A stretch of 32,668 bases of DNA from a virus. A program made the translations under genes and the position numbers. Below, piece by piece: positions 14,071 to 21,765 of the stretch; position 1 is the stretch's first letter, and every line of letters starts with the position of its first letter. Location of the stretch: positions 1 through 32,668 of the IMG/VR virus record IMGVR_UViG_3300034200_000329. One strand, 5' to 3'. A model generated the notes under the pieces. That model was not told the origin of the DNA. It ran no database searches and was given only the letters and a program-made list of their open reading frames with translations.

Positions 14071-14588
14071 TATGCTTCATTTGTTGTTACTATTCCTTTT
14101 GCCTCAAGATGCACCACTCTCACTGATGCTGGCTGTGCAATCTTCCATGCTGTCCTTCTTGCTTGGCTGAGTCTTGACTTCTCAATGCGAGATACACTGA
14201 CTGAATTATTCTGGTTGCCACCTAAGACATGATAATGTGTTGAATCCTCACCAACATAGATGCCCACATGACCTCCTCCATTCCTGGTGAAAGTCAACAC
14301 ATCACCAAGCATTGGCACCTTGGCAACATTGCCATACTTATTCCAGTTCAATGCCCACAATGGAGCCTTGACAACTTGCAATCCAGCAGCATGACAACAA
14401 TAAGCTATGAACAGACCACACCAAGGTATCTCATCATTTGTGTAAACCTTCTCAAGACCAAGAGCTTTAGCCCAGGATAGAATGGTTGGATTGTGTTGCT
14501 TGCCAACTATCTCCTTAACACCAATGTGCTTAACTGCCTCAACTAATATCTTGGGAGCTGTTTCTTTTTTCAGCCATGCATAGCTCAT
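14070..14588 (-). CDS. Endolysin, TIGR02594-type NlpC/P60-CHAP-like peptidase
   Basis: A 172-residue cell-wall hydrolase that would cut peptidoglycan peptides at lysis. The family signature is plain: an N-terminal helix with HIGVKEIVGKQHNP, the active-site segment EIPWCGLFIAYCC (catalytic C57), GDVLTFTRNGGGHVGIYVGED (H107) and HVLGGNQNNSVSV (polar residue near 125). No signal peptide is seen, so export would rely on a holin or on the neighbouring membrane proteins. The start overlaps the upstream spanin-like gene by four bases. Confidence 0.88.
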   Translation of the reverse strand: MSYAWLKKETAPKILVEAVKHIGVKEIVGKQHNPTILSWAKALGLEKVYTNDEIPWCGLFIAYCCHAAGLQVVKAPLWALNWNKYGNVAKVPMLGDVLTFTRNGGGHVGIYVGEDSTHYHVLGGNQNNSVSVSRIEKSRLSQARRTAWKIAQPASVRVVHLEAKGIVTTNEA

Positions 14589-14830
14589 ATTGAATCTCTT
14601 TGGATGTAAATGTACTTAATTTTTCTTTTTAATGTCAACAGGCTGTCCACATCATGCTTGAGTATCTCAACCTTATGGTTGTTTTCCTCCTCAAGATCAT
14701 GCAGATATTTCTCTGCCTTGATTGTGGTTGCATCTTTCTTTGGCGCCTTGTATTCATGTGTTGGCATTGGTGCCAGGATTGCAAATAAAGAGCTCACAAT
14801 TGTGGCTATCAATAGAATCTTATTCTCCAT
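14585..14830 (-). CDS. Signal-anchor coiled-coil protein, Rz/spanin-like
   Basis: An 81-residue protein with an N-terminal hydrophobic segment (residues 5-22, ILLIATIVSSLFAILAPM) and a periplasmic-type charged helix (AEKYLHDLEEENNHKVEILKHDVDSLLTL) that should form a coiled coil. This is the build of an inner-membrane spanin subunit that joins inner and outer membranes at lysis of Gram-negative hosts. It lies directly before the endolysin with an ATGA overlap. No lipoprotein partner (o-spanin) was found. Confidence 0.55.
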   Translation of the reverse strand: MENKILLIATIVSSLFAILAPMPTHEYKAPKKDATTIKAEKYLHDLEEENNHKVEILKHDVDSLLTLKRKIKYIYIQRDSI

Positions 14831-15062
14831 CTAATTTCTTGTTAAGTTCTTTTTGAAATAGAATATCTTGCATTAGTTTTTTATCTTCCTTCCTCTCATC
14901 ATCACAATCATCAATCCTCTGTTGTTGAGTCTGAATCTCTTTATCCTTTGAATTGATTAGATACCTTCCAATGAATATGAGAATTGTAAGTAATATAAAA
15001 AAGATATATGTGAATGGACTCTTTATGAATGTCTTGAAATCCAGCTTAAATATGTTCTCCAT
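14820..15062 (-). CDS. Single-TM coiled-coil lysis-region protein
   Basis: An 80-residue protein with a cytosolic N-terminus (MENIFKLDFKTFIKSPF), one TM helix (about 17-35, TYIFFILLTILIFIGRYLI) and a charged coiled-coil tail (KEIQTQQQRIDDCDDERKEDKKLM). It could be a holin of the one-TM class or a spanin component paired with the next gene, which has a similar layout; two such genes in a row suggest they cooperate. It overlaps the next gene by 11 bases. Confidence 0.55.
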   Translation of the reverse strand: MENIFKLDFKTFIKSPFTYIFFILLTILIFIGRYLINSKDKEIQTQQQRIDDCDDERKEDKKLMQDILFQKELNKKLDGE

Positions 15063-15073
15063 ACTATAATATG

Positions 15074-15751
15074 CTAATATGTTTTATTCAGAACAAAGAT
15101 GTCAGAGTAAATTGAATTATTTGCATTGTTTGAGCTCCATTGAGCTGTGATGTCTAATGTATTACTTATGGTAGTATCAAATGTTGTTGAGTTCACTGTG
15201 TTCCAAGCGAATCCTTGTTGAGTCCCAGATGCTAATTTTAAGATGTGGAATTGTGCTAATGATACAACTGATGCAACACCAGCTGCTCCAATGGCTCTGA
15301 TTGTAAAAGTTACACTTAACGTGAACACTTGATTTGTGATTGCTGGCATTGTCAATGGTCCTGAATCACCTAAATCCACAGAGCCAGACTTCAATCTGAT
15401 TCTTAATGTGTTGTTGTTCTGAGCACTCATTAGTCCACCCATATCAACTCTGAATGAATCACCAACTTGAAAGCCATTTGCTGGCACAGATAAACTACCA
15501 ACACCTCCATCAATCAATGTTCCTTCTGTTGTTGTTGCTGTTAATGTTGGACTATTGGCTGTCTGTGCAAAGAGACCTACATTTGTTGTGGCTGATGGAC
15601 CAGGAATGGTGACAACAGTCTCTCCTCCACTATCTGCTGCTGTGACTCCAGCTCCTGTGAATTTCAAAGTTGATCTCTGAGTTAATGCTGTGCTCTCATC
15701 CTTGATGGTATCATAAGCTTGAGCTGTGACATTGATGGTTGTTGTTGCCAT
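15074..15751 (-). CDS. Fibre/spike-like structural protein
   Basis: A 225-residue Thr/Ser/Gly/Ala-rich protein, poor in charged residues, with the strand-turn pattern of phage fibre or head-decoration proteins. The N-terminus (TTINVTAQAYDTIKDESTALTQRSTLKFTGAGVTAADSGGETVVTIPG) resembles the repeat seen in attachment regions of fibres; the C-terminal 120 residues look like a beta-sandwich with a jelly-roll character. TAATG coupling to the tail completion gene places it with the head-tail joining genes. It may bind cells or decorate the neck or head. Confidence 0.6.
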   Translation of the reverse strand: MATTTINVTAQAYDTIKDESTALTQRSTLKFTGAGVTAADSGGETVVTIPGPSATTNVGLFAQTANSPTLTATTTEGTLIDGGVGSLSVPANGFQVGDSFRVDMGGLMSAQNNNTLRIRLKSGSVDLGDSGPLTMPAITNQVFTLSVTFTIRAIGAAGVASVVSLAQFHILKLASGTQQGFAWNTVNSTTFDTTISNTLDITAQWSSNNANNSIYSDIFVLNKTY

Positions 15752-16335
15752 TATAAGTTGATATTAATTGTGTTGTTGGTTGTTGTGTCCTGTGTGAAGG
15801 TATCCTCAAGAGATCCATTGACATAAACTTGATATGTTGTTGTCAAATCTCCACAATCTCCTCCTGGAGGATTGCCATTCTCAAAATCATAGTCATCATA
15901 AGGAATGGAACACCAATCATTGTAGTCATATATTGATGCACTCACATTGATTGTCCATCCAGCTGTGACATCTGGTCCTCTGTTAATGAATGGTTGTGTT
16001 GTGATGTCTCCATTGATATCCATGAAATCCTCAAATCTCCATTGCTGCAATGTGATTCTGATGTCATTACAGATGCTCAGGCAATCAGAATGAATCTCAT
16101 TGATCTGTCTATACTCTTGGATGTTGTACTTATCACAGATTGAGATGACCATGTTCACATTCACAGCTTGAGCTGTCATAGATCCAGCCTGTAAAGTCAC
16201 AACCATCAAAGGATATTGAGCTGCATCTCTTGACACAGCATCAATGTAATCACCTTGAAAGAATTCGTTTATCTGCCTGTGCTGTGTTGCTATTATTTCC
16301 AGCTCTTTCATTAGCTGGTTTAACGTTCTTTCCAT
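15751..16335 (-). CDS. Tail completion / terminator-like protein
   Basis: A 194-residue protein whose first 120 residues (helix LNQLMKELEIIATQHRQINEFFQGD, then YPLMVVTLQAG and VNMVISICDKYN strands, then a helix SICNDIRITLQQW) resemble tail completion/terminator proteins of Bacteroidota phages, which cap the tail tube at the neck. A 60-residue C-terminal extension has a DYDDYDFENGNPPGGDCGD linker and a strand-rich Thr/Asn tail, possibly an added surface domain. It lies between the connector and fibre genes. Confidence 0.6.
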   Translation of the reverse strand: MERTLNQLMKELEIIATQHRQINEFFQGDYIDAVSRDAAQYPLMVVTLQAGSMTAQAVNVNMVISICDKYNIQEYRQINEIHSDCLSICNDIRITLQQWRFEDFMDINGDITTQPFINRGPDVTAGWTINVSASIYDYNDWCSIPYDDYDFENGNPPGGDCGDLTTTYQVYVNGSLEDTFTQDTTTNNTININL

Positions 16336-16387
16336 CCTTATTAAGATATGCTTTTAGTTTATCAATCTGTTTCTTTGAAAATTTCAT
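16250..16387 (-). CDS. 45-residue basic protein overlapping the tail completion gene
   Basis: A 46-codon frame starting in an ATGA overlap with the stop of the connector gene and covering the otherwise empty 16336-16383. The first 25 residues (MKFSKKQIDKLKAYLNKDGKN) are a basic amphipathic helix; the rest is Asn/Ala-rich and lies within the next gene's first 86 bases. The coupling suggests a true small gene; the overlap makes the extent uncertain. Confidence 0.45.
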   Translation of the reverse strand: MKFSKKQIDKLKAYLNKDGKNVKPANERAGNNSNTAQADKRILSR

Positions 16388-16896
16388 TGGATCCAGTTCA
16401 ATGGTTTATATCCTGTCTTATCTTTCTTCACATACTCATTGCAATGATCAGAACACATATCACAATATTCTGGATATTTTGTTGCTTGGTCATCCATAAG
16501 GAAGCCAATAAGTCTCTCCTTATAAAAGTATGCATCCTTTCTCAACTGATCTCTGAATTCATGTACCTCACTCAAAGTATTGGCTTGAAGATTCTCATCA
16601 GATACTCTTCCTGTTGCTTTGTTGGTCATCTTCTCAGTCAACAGCAATGCTGCTCTGTAATCAACGAATGCAACCAAACATGGCACAACATAATCATTCA
16701 TCAATGTTAGATAATCAGGAGTCCAGTTGGATGTCTCCACTTTCAAGAGTAAAGCATTGTAAAGAGGAGTCCCAAGAGCTGGCTGAATATGCATGTCTTG
16801 ACTTCGCTTGATAGCAACTGCCAAGAGCTTTGTATCTGTATTGTTGTGGATCAATCCTAATTTTTTAAGATTTTCCACTGATAGTAGGTAGTTCAT
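16384..16896 (-). CDS. Head-tail connector, DUF6712-like
   Basis: A 170-residue helical protein of the kind that follows the portal in Bacteroidota siphophages (DUF6712). It would add to the portal ring and bind the tail. Helices can be followed: VENLKKLGLIHNNTDTKLLAVAIKRSQDMHIQPALGTPLYNALL (7-50), a bundle with YRAALLLTEKMTNKAT, and a C-terminal loop with four cysteines between residues 143 and 153 (YCDMCSDHC), which may bind metal. A four-base gap to the portal gene indicates one transcript. Confidence 0.72.
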   Translation of the reverse strand: MNYLLSVENLKKLGLIHNNTDTKLLAVAIKRSQDMHIQPALGTPLYNALLLKVETSNWTPDYLTLMNDYVVPCLVAFVDYRAALLLTEKMTNKATGRVSDENLQANTLSEVHEFRDQLRKDAYFYKERLIGFLMDDQATKYPEYCDMCSDHCNEYVKKDKTGYKPLNWIQ

Positions 16897-16900
16897 AGTC

Positions 16901-18871
16901 TTATCGTTTTACAACTAATTGTTGAATCCATTCATGCCGGCACCATGGTGTTGACGCTTGAGTATCTGGATTGGTATACCATCCTCCTCTATATCTCCAC
17001 ACATCTCTGTATGGTGTTAACCTATTAGAGATAGCATTAATCTCATCCCTGGTGTAAAGTCTATTAAGGTCCATTAATCTCTCACAGAATTGTCTTGAGC
17101 CACTCTTTGCTGGAGGGACATCAAGTCTTGTTCTGTATCCGTATCTCACCTCAAATCTTTCTATTGGAATCTGCTCCTCTCTCACAAGTTGAGTTCCTAG
17201 CTCAGTGACTTGTCCTTTTGTGATGACCTCCCATTTCATGAGTCTTGCCATTGACTTGGCAATATCCTCAATGTTGGTGTTCAGAGCTGTTGCAATAGCA
17301 TTGCTATCCTCACCATCTCCAATCATCTTAAGTACATTCTTGTCAAAGTCATTGAGCTCTGCTGATATCTCTGCTATTGTTGCGAATAATTGGTCTTGCT
17401 TTGTGAATACCTCAGCTGATGGTGTATCCCATGCAATTGGAAATGTGGCAATCACCTCATAGTCATGAGCTGGCTCACCATATTGTGCAAAGTATCCTAT
17501 CTCATCATCTTGGTGTTCAAACTTGCATGAGCTCAATTGCTGTGCTCCTGGTTGCAATCCCACAATCCTTCTTGCTTGTGCCTCATCAATGGTTGGAAAT
17601 GATGCCAATACAATGCTCAATGCACTCTCGCTGGTCAATACTCCTTCCTTAATCTTGGCAACCACATCAATAAGTGATGCAATCTGTGCTCCGTTTAATG
17701 CACTCTTAGCAACATCAACTGGAGCCTCTGCTGTTGGTTGGTCAGTTGCTGTTGGTTGTGCTGCCACTGGTGCAACTTCAGCTGTTCCAATTGGTTTAAC
17801 ATCTCTTAACCTCACAACACCAACATCTCCAGAGAGTCTGACCATTTCATTTAATATCCACTCAAGTCTCTTCTGTCTTGTATCAACATAAGTTGTCTTG
17901 AATATCTCAAATAAATCAGCACTTTCAGCTGCATTGAATGAGCCTTCTGGAGCCACACCAAACAAAGATGGAGCAACAACTGAATGAGCCACAAGAATGT
18001 TCTGTTGAACGCTTGACTCAAGAGATTCATATCTCTTATCAAGATCATTGCCATTTAAATTATCAACTTTTGGAGCTTGATCTGCTGTCTCAGCAAAAGT
18101 GATTATAATATCTCCAGCATTCTCAATGCTTGATGCTGGTCCTTTGATTTGATTCTTGTATGCCTCTGCCTCCTCTTGTGTCTCTGGGAAACCATTGACA
18201 AATGTGATCATAGTTCCTGACTTGAATCCACTCTGCAATTCATACATGTGGAATTTACTGATGTCAACATCTGTCTGGATTGCTGTGATTCCTCCTTGAT
18301 ATGGAGGCTTTGGATATACTCCATGTTCTTTACGACCCTTCTTAGCTGGATCCTTGTAATACAATACAAATGATCCTGTCTTATTGGCCTCATCAAGAGC
18401 TGGCAATGTTCTTAGATTTGTTTTCTCAGCTGATTGCTGTTGCATTGTCCAGTCATCAGAAAGATAGTACATTCTTTCATCAGATGAGATTCTGATTGCA
18501 TCAATGGCAAGATACTCCCACACAGCAACTCTGGTCCCTTCTCTGTTCCAGGTACCCTTAATAGCGAATGCTCCGAATAATTCATAATCAAATGCCAATT
18601 GTTCAACAATCTCATTCATGTTGAAATCAGAATAAGGATTGGCAATGAATCTTGCAAGCTCACCAGATACAACCTCAATACCTCCTCCAGCAATGTAGTG
18701 AGTCTTATTCTTTATTATACCTTGGTGCCAGGCTGATCCATTATAGAGATCCACCAAAAAGTATGGATAGTCATTCTTTTTTCCCCATTTAATAAAGCCA
18801 AGCATTCTGTCTTGCTCCTCAATTGGCAAGACAAAGTCCTTTCTGAATGACATTGATTCAAATTTATTCAT
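16901..18871 (-). CDS. Portal protein with C-terminal extension
   Basis: A 656-residue protein. Residues about 1-375 match phage portals of Bacteroidota siphophages: KTHYIAGGGIEV, YELFGAFAIKG, QNILVAHSVVAPSLFGVAPEG, then a helical stem EIFKTTYVDTRQKRLEWILNEM. The portal forms the ring at the capsid vertex through which DNA passes. The remaining 280 residues are unusual: an Ala/Pro/Thr linker, a helical part, a winged-helix-like segment (NVLKMIGDGEDSNAIATALN), and an end with SRQFCERL, RGGWYTNP and CRHEW that resembles the Cys/His C-terminus of MuF-type minor head proteins. It may be a portal and minor head protein in one chain. Its start overlaps the upstream gene by eight bases. Confidence 0.82.
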   Translation of the reverse strand: MNKFESMSFRKDFVLPIEEQDRMLGFIKWGKKNDYPYFLVDLYNGSAWHQGIIKNKTHYIAGGGIEVVSGELARFIANPYSDFNMNEIVEQLAFDYELFGAFAIKGTWNREGTRVAVWEYLAIDAIRISSDERMYYLSDDWTMQQQSAEKTNLRTLPALDEANKTGSFVLYYKDPAKKGRKEHGVYPKPPYQGGITAIQTDVDISKFHMYELQSGFKSGTMITFVNGFPETQEEAEAYKNQIKGPASSIENAGDIIITFAETADQAPKVDNLNGNDLDKRYESLESSVQQNILVAHSVVAPSLFGVAPEGSFNAAESADLFEIFKTTYVDTRQKRLEWILNEMVRLSGDVGVVRLRDVKPIGTAEVAPVAAQPTATDQPTAEAPVDVAKSALNGAQIASLIDVVAKIKEGVLTSESALSIVLASFPTIDEAQARRIVGLQPGAQQLSSCKFEHQDDEIGYFAQYGEPAHDYEVIATFPIAWDTPSAEVFTKQDQLFATIAEISAELNDFDKNVLKMIGDGEDSNAIATALNTNIEDIAKSMARLMKWEVITKGQVTELGTQLVREEQIPIERFEVRYGYRTRLDVPPAKSGSRQFCERLMDLNRLYTRDEINAISNRLTPYRDVWRYRGGWYTNPDTQASTPWCRHEWIQQLVVKR

Positions 18872-19232
18872 AGATATTGAATGTTATATTTGTTGAGAAT
18901 TCTGCGGAAGGTGAGTCAATCTCATACACATGAGCTCTACCTTCCTCAACCAAGCCATCAGATAAATCTGGATCAAGATTGGTTGATGATGTCTGTTGAT
19001 AGATTCTATATGTGTAATAACCATCATAATCAAAGGTAACATCCACACCATCCACAAGCAAGAATTCATCATATCTGGATGTAGCTGTGCTCAGATTAGG
19101 CAAGATGCAATAGTACTTCAAGAATGATTGCTCATGCTCAAATTCAAATAGATAGAAAACTGGACTAACTGTTGTTAGCTCCGTTACTGTTACTATCAGA
19201 TTTGAAGAGGTCCCCTTCTGTATTCTCAGCAT
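18864..19232 (-). CDS. Small structural protein of head region, unknown
   Basis: A 122-residue strand-rich protein beginning MLRIQKGTSSNLIVTVTELTT, with FYLFEFEHE, an aromatic YYCILPNLS and a DYDGYYTYRIYQQ strand. Proteins of this shape and position occur beside portal genes of Bacteroidota phages, but their role is not established. Overlaps the portal start by eight bases. I assign no function. Confidence 0.65.
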   Translation of the reverse strand: MLRIQKGTSSNLIVTVTELTTVSPVFYLFEFEHEQSFLKYYCILPNLSTATSRYDEFLLVDGVDVTFDYDGYYTYRIYQQTSSTNLDPDLSDGLVEEGRAHVYEIDSPSAEFSTNITFNIYE

Positions 19233-19380
19233 TTTTAATTAGTTTAGGTTTACGCTTTTCAAAAATATGAAGGAAGCCAAGAGACATGTAATAGTCCTCT
19301 TTGCCTCTCTCAATGTCAACCCATCTACTCAATAGAGCTGACCATTGTTTTGAGCCAATGTATTTTTTTAGTATTTCCAT
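19165..19380 (-). CDS. 71-residue protein downstream of a terminator
   Basis: A short protein beginning MEILKKYIGSKQWSALLSRW with charged helical segments and a Ser/Asn-rich tail (SDSNSNGANNS), overlapping the next gene by 68 bases. Its ATG is only five bases after a TATATTTG box that adjoins the terminator T-run, so it may be translated from a leaderless transcript. Unknown function. Confidence 0.55.
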   Translation of the reverse strand: MEILKKYIGSKQWSALLSRWVDIERGKEDYYMSLGFLHIFEKRKPKLIKNAENTEGDLFKSDSNSNGANNS

Positions 19381-19385
19381 GGTTT

Positions 19386-19393
19386 CAAATATA
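19386..19393 (-). promoter_or_regulatory. Putative -7 box restarting transcription after the terminator
   Basis: TATATTTG on the minus strand, starting one base after the terminator's T-run and ending five bases before the ATG at 19380. Transcription starting about seven bases downstream of the box would make the mRNA nearly leaderless. No -33 TTTG was found. It would let the portal genes be transcribed separately from the capsid genes. Confidence 0.4.
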
Positions 19394-19394
19394 C

Positions 19395-19420
19395 AAAAAA
19401 AGGAGGGACACAGCCCTCCC
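19395..19420 (-). terminator. Strong Rho-independent terminator before the portal block
   Basis: Minus strand: GGAGGG (19419-19414), a 6-base loop, CCCTCC (19407-19402), then seven T (19401-19395). A 6-bp all-GC stem with a T-run is a standard intrinsic terminator. It ends transcription of the capsid and 177-residue genes. Confidence 0.8.
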
Positions 19421-19444
19421 TTATTTATAAGAGTTTACAATTTA

Positions 19445-19978
19445 TTAAATTGATGGAGATTGCTGTGCTAATAAAGCCTGATAAATAGCTGGATCAACAT
19501 CTGGAACAGGATCATTCTCTAATCCTCCCATAATGATGTCATGTCCTAATCTGTCAGACTTCAATACTCCAGATCCATAGGCAGAAGCTTCAGCAATCTG
19601 AAGGCCTTCACCAAATCCAAGAGCAACAATTGTCCCATCAGCTTTCTCAACAAGAGCAACACACTCATTTTGTCCAAGCAAGTGAATCTCAGCACGCAAT
19701 TCTTTAGTGTCTGATGCTAAGATCATTGTCAAAGTTTGCTCATACCAAAGAGTCCCATTTCCTTTATTCACTCGGATTGGTGCAGTGTAGCTTGATAAGT
19801 TAGATTTTAACTTATATAAGAACACCTCACCAGAGACAGTCAATGCATCAACTTCATTGTTGGCATTCACAGTCCCTACAGTCATATTCCCAAGAGGAAA
19901 TATCATCACAGACTTAATACCACCTTTTCCATTGGTACAAGTTCTGTCATTATATCCAGCGGTCATTAAACATGCCAT
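19445..19978 (-). CDS. Structural protein after the major capsid (tail tube or decoration candidate)
   Basis: A 177-residue protein with a conserved Cys-containing start (ACLMTAGYNDRTCTNGKGGIKSVMIFPLGN), then alternating strands (FLYKLKSNLSSYTAPIRVNKGNGTLWYEQTLTMIL, AEIHLLGQNECVALVEKADG) and a glycine-rich loop. The position next to the capsid gene and the separate terminators on both sides fit a protein made in large amounts, such as a tail tube or head decoration protein. I cannot choose between them from sequence alone; no other gene here is an obvious major tail protein. Confidence 0.62.
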   Translation of the reverse strand: MACLMTAGYNDRTCTNGKGGIKSVMIFPLGNMTVGTVNANNEVDALTVSGEVFLYKLKSNLSSYTAPIRVNKGNGTLWYEQTLTMILASDTKELRAEIHLLGQNECVALVEKADGTIVALGFGEGLQIAEASAYGSGVLKSDRLGHDIIMGGLENDPVPDVDPAIYQALLAQQSPSI

Positions 19979-20009
19979 GATTTTGTCTTTTTTTTAATGT
20001 TATTAAATA

Positions 20010-20029
20010 GGGAGGAGTCACCCCCTCCC
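20010..20029 (-). terminator. Stem-loop after the major capsid gene
   Basis: Minus strand: GGGAGGGG, loop GTGA, CTCCTCCC, a stable 8-bp stem with one G-U pair and a GNRA-type tetraloop. It is followed by a T-poor AT stretch, not a T-run, so it may be a partial terminator or an mRNA-stabilising 3' hairpin. It lies 11 bases after the capsid stop. Confidence 0.6.
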
Positions 20030-20040
20030 ATTGTTAGTTA

Positions 20041-21012
20041 TTAGTTAGGTGAAGATGTTCCGTTCCACACTCCGATCTGATCCAAGAATGGTACCTGAAC
20101 ACCAGCTCTGAACTTAGATCGTAAGTAGATTACATCATCATCTTGAGAATACCAAAGGTCAAAGTTCTCAAAGTCAGAACTTAAGTCAGTTCCAAATACA
20201 AATTGAGATGCACGACCTGTGTAGATGTTATCAAGACCATTCAATCCATTTACTTTAACAATTCTCATGTTTGTTCCTGGAAGGATTAACTCATTCAAGT
20301 CACCAATGTTAGCTGGATTGTAATGGAATAAGTTATCATCAACCAAGTTCTTAGTCAAGAAATTAAAGTTCTCACGACCTGTGAAACAGATAAAGTCATT
20401 AGCCTCAGCAACATTTGCTGGTGTGTTAACGAAACACTCATAGAATACATCAAATGCATTAGATGCTGAGATTGATGCAACAGAAGATGTGTTCAAGTTT
20501 ACACAACCATTTGCAGTTGTCAAGAATTGACGGAATCCATTCATAAAAGCCAAGTTACCTGTACCAGTAGCTTTGTTTCCTTTCCAGATTAACTTATCCA
20601 ATTCAAATGAATGTAACTGCAATAAGTAGTTGATGATTTGTTGCTCAAATGGAAGAGTCTTATCTTCAGCCATTGCACCTGGACGAAGACCTAACTGTGT
20701 CCAGAATCCATCAAGATCCTTCTGACAGAAAGACTTCATGTAACCAAGAGTCTCAACTGCAATAGCTCTGTCAGTGAATACTGTGTCTCCAGATGGAGTC
20801 ATAGTACAATCACCAGCTTGATAAACAACTGAGTCATCTAATAACTTTAATTCTTGAGATCCTTTGATCCCTTGTTGAATTGATAAATATTGTAGTGTGC
20901 GAGCTTCAGTAACTGAACGGACAATCAAGTCCTCTCTTTGCTCATCAACATACGCTGCAAGACCAGAAACATCCCAGTCAAATTTTCCTTTTAGATACTT
21001 TTTAAGTGACAT
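20041..21012 (-). CDS. Major capsid protein
   Basis: A 323-residue protein assigned as major capsid by place (after protease and scaffold, before the connector block), length and an HK97-like layout: a helical N-arm (DVSGLAAYVDEQREDLIVRSVTEARTLQYLS), a strand-rich P-domain (DDSVVYQAGDCTMTPSGDTVFTDRAIAVETLGY), a long middle, and a C-terminal strand IYLRSKFRAGVQVPF. It would form the icosahedral shell. The leader TAAATAATAAATAAAATG is a strong Bacteroidota-type start and is shared with the gene at 5200. The pathway is expression with scaffold and protease, then expansion. Confidence 0.85.
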   Translation of the reverse strand: MSLKKYLKGKFDWDVSGLAAYVDEQREDLIVRSVTEARTLQYLSIQQGIKGSQELKLLDDSVVYQAGDCTMTPSGDTVFTDRAIAVETLGYMKSFCQKDLDGFWTQLGLRPGAMAEDKTLPFEQQIINYLLQLHSFELDKLIWKGNKATGTGNLAFMNGFRQFLTTANGCVNLNTSSVASISASNAFDVFYECFVNTPANVAEANDFICFTGRENFNFLTKNLVDDNLFHYNPANIGDLNELILPGTNMRIVKVNGLNGLDNIYTGRASQFVFGTDLSSDFENFDLWYSQDDDVIYLRSKFRAGVQVPFLDQIGVWNGTSSPN

Positions 21013-21020
21013 TTTATTTA

Positions 21021-21752
21021 TTATTTATTACGTTTTAAAAATTGTTGTCTGGCTGTCAAGTTGCCAACTTTGCTGAACTTCTCAGCCTCTTTGGTTTCAA
21101 CTGATGGCTGGCCTTTAAAAGATTCGAATTCACTTTTTAAAGAGCTCAACTCATTTATCAAAGTTGTGTTATTTTCAGCAATAGCTTTGGTCATTTCTGC
21201 CAATCCTTCGACAGCTTTGGAGAATGCCTCAAGCTTTGCATTTACAATTGATTCAACTTGCTCTGCACTCATTGATTGTTCAACAGGCATAGCAGTCTCC
21301 TCATTTATCTTAGCGACAACAGCAGTTGCTACATCATAAGCAACTCCCATCTCAAGTCCTAATCTTTCAGCGATTACCTCAGTGATGTCTTCCAATACTT
21401 GTGGTAACATCTCAGCAGAGATTGCTTGAAAGTCTGAGCTTGTTTCCTCAACGGCAACCTCTCCAGCTCCTTCATTCTCTCTCTCATCAATGATTTCTGT
21501 GATTACTCCTTCAGCGTTAACCACTATTGATACACCAGCAAGTTCACCAGATAAGGCATGTGTGCCCTCTGGAGCTGGTATTCTTTCACCATCAGCAACA
21601 ACAAAAACTGGCATCCCTACCTCAAGAGCATCATATTCAACTATGGTTGTTCCATCAGCAAGAGTTGCCTGTTCAAATGTGTCAACTGACTTAGAGAATT
21701 GTGCTTTCATTTCAGCAATCAATTCTTTAATAGTTTGCAATTCTTTGTTCAT
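21021..21752 (-). CDS. Putative capsid scaffolding protein
   Basis: A 243-residue acidic protein between protease and capsid genes, as expected for a scaffold. The N-terminal helix (NKELQTIKELIAEMKAQF) leads to a small beta domain (EYDALEVGMPVFVVADGERIPAPEGTHAL), an acidic linker, a helical region (VLEDITEVIAERLGLE) and a coiled-coil C-terminus (LAEMTKAIAENNTTLINELSSLKSEFESF) with a basic end QQFLKRNK that could bind capsid. The embedded beta domain is unusual for a scaffold. Confidence 0.7.
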   Translation of the reverse strand: MNKELQTIKELIAEMKAQFSKSVDTFEQATLADGTTIVEYDALEVGMPVFVVADGERIPAPEGTHALSGELAGVSIVVNAEGVITEIIDERENEGAGEVAVEETSSDFQAISAEMLPQVLEDITEVIAERLGLEMGVAYDVATAVVAKINEETAMPVEQSMSAEQVESIVNAKLEAFSKAVEGLAEMTKAIAENNTTLINELSSLKSEFESFKGQPSVETKEAEKFSKVGNLTARQQFLKRNK

Positions 21753-21765
21753 ACTTTATTATAAT

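Noticed and set aside
13751-14170. A 139-residue plus-strand open frame opposite the repeat protein
   Set aside because: Its Ser/Thr/Phe/Leu pattern mirrors the reverse complement of the minus-strand Val-Asp repeats.
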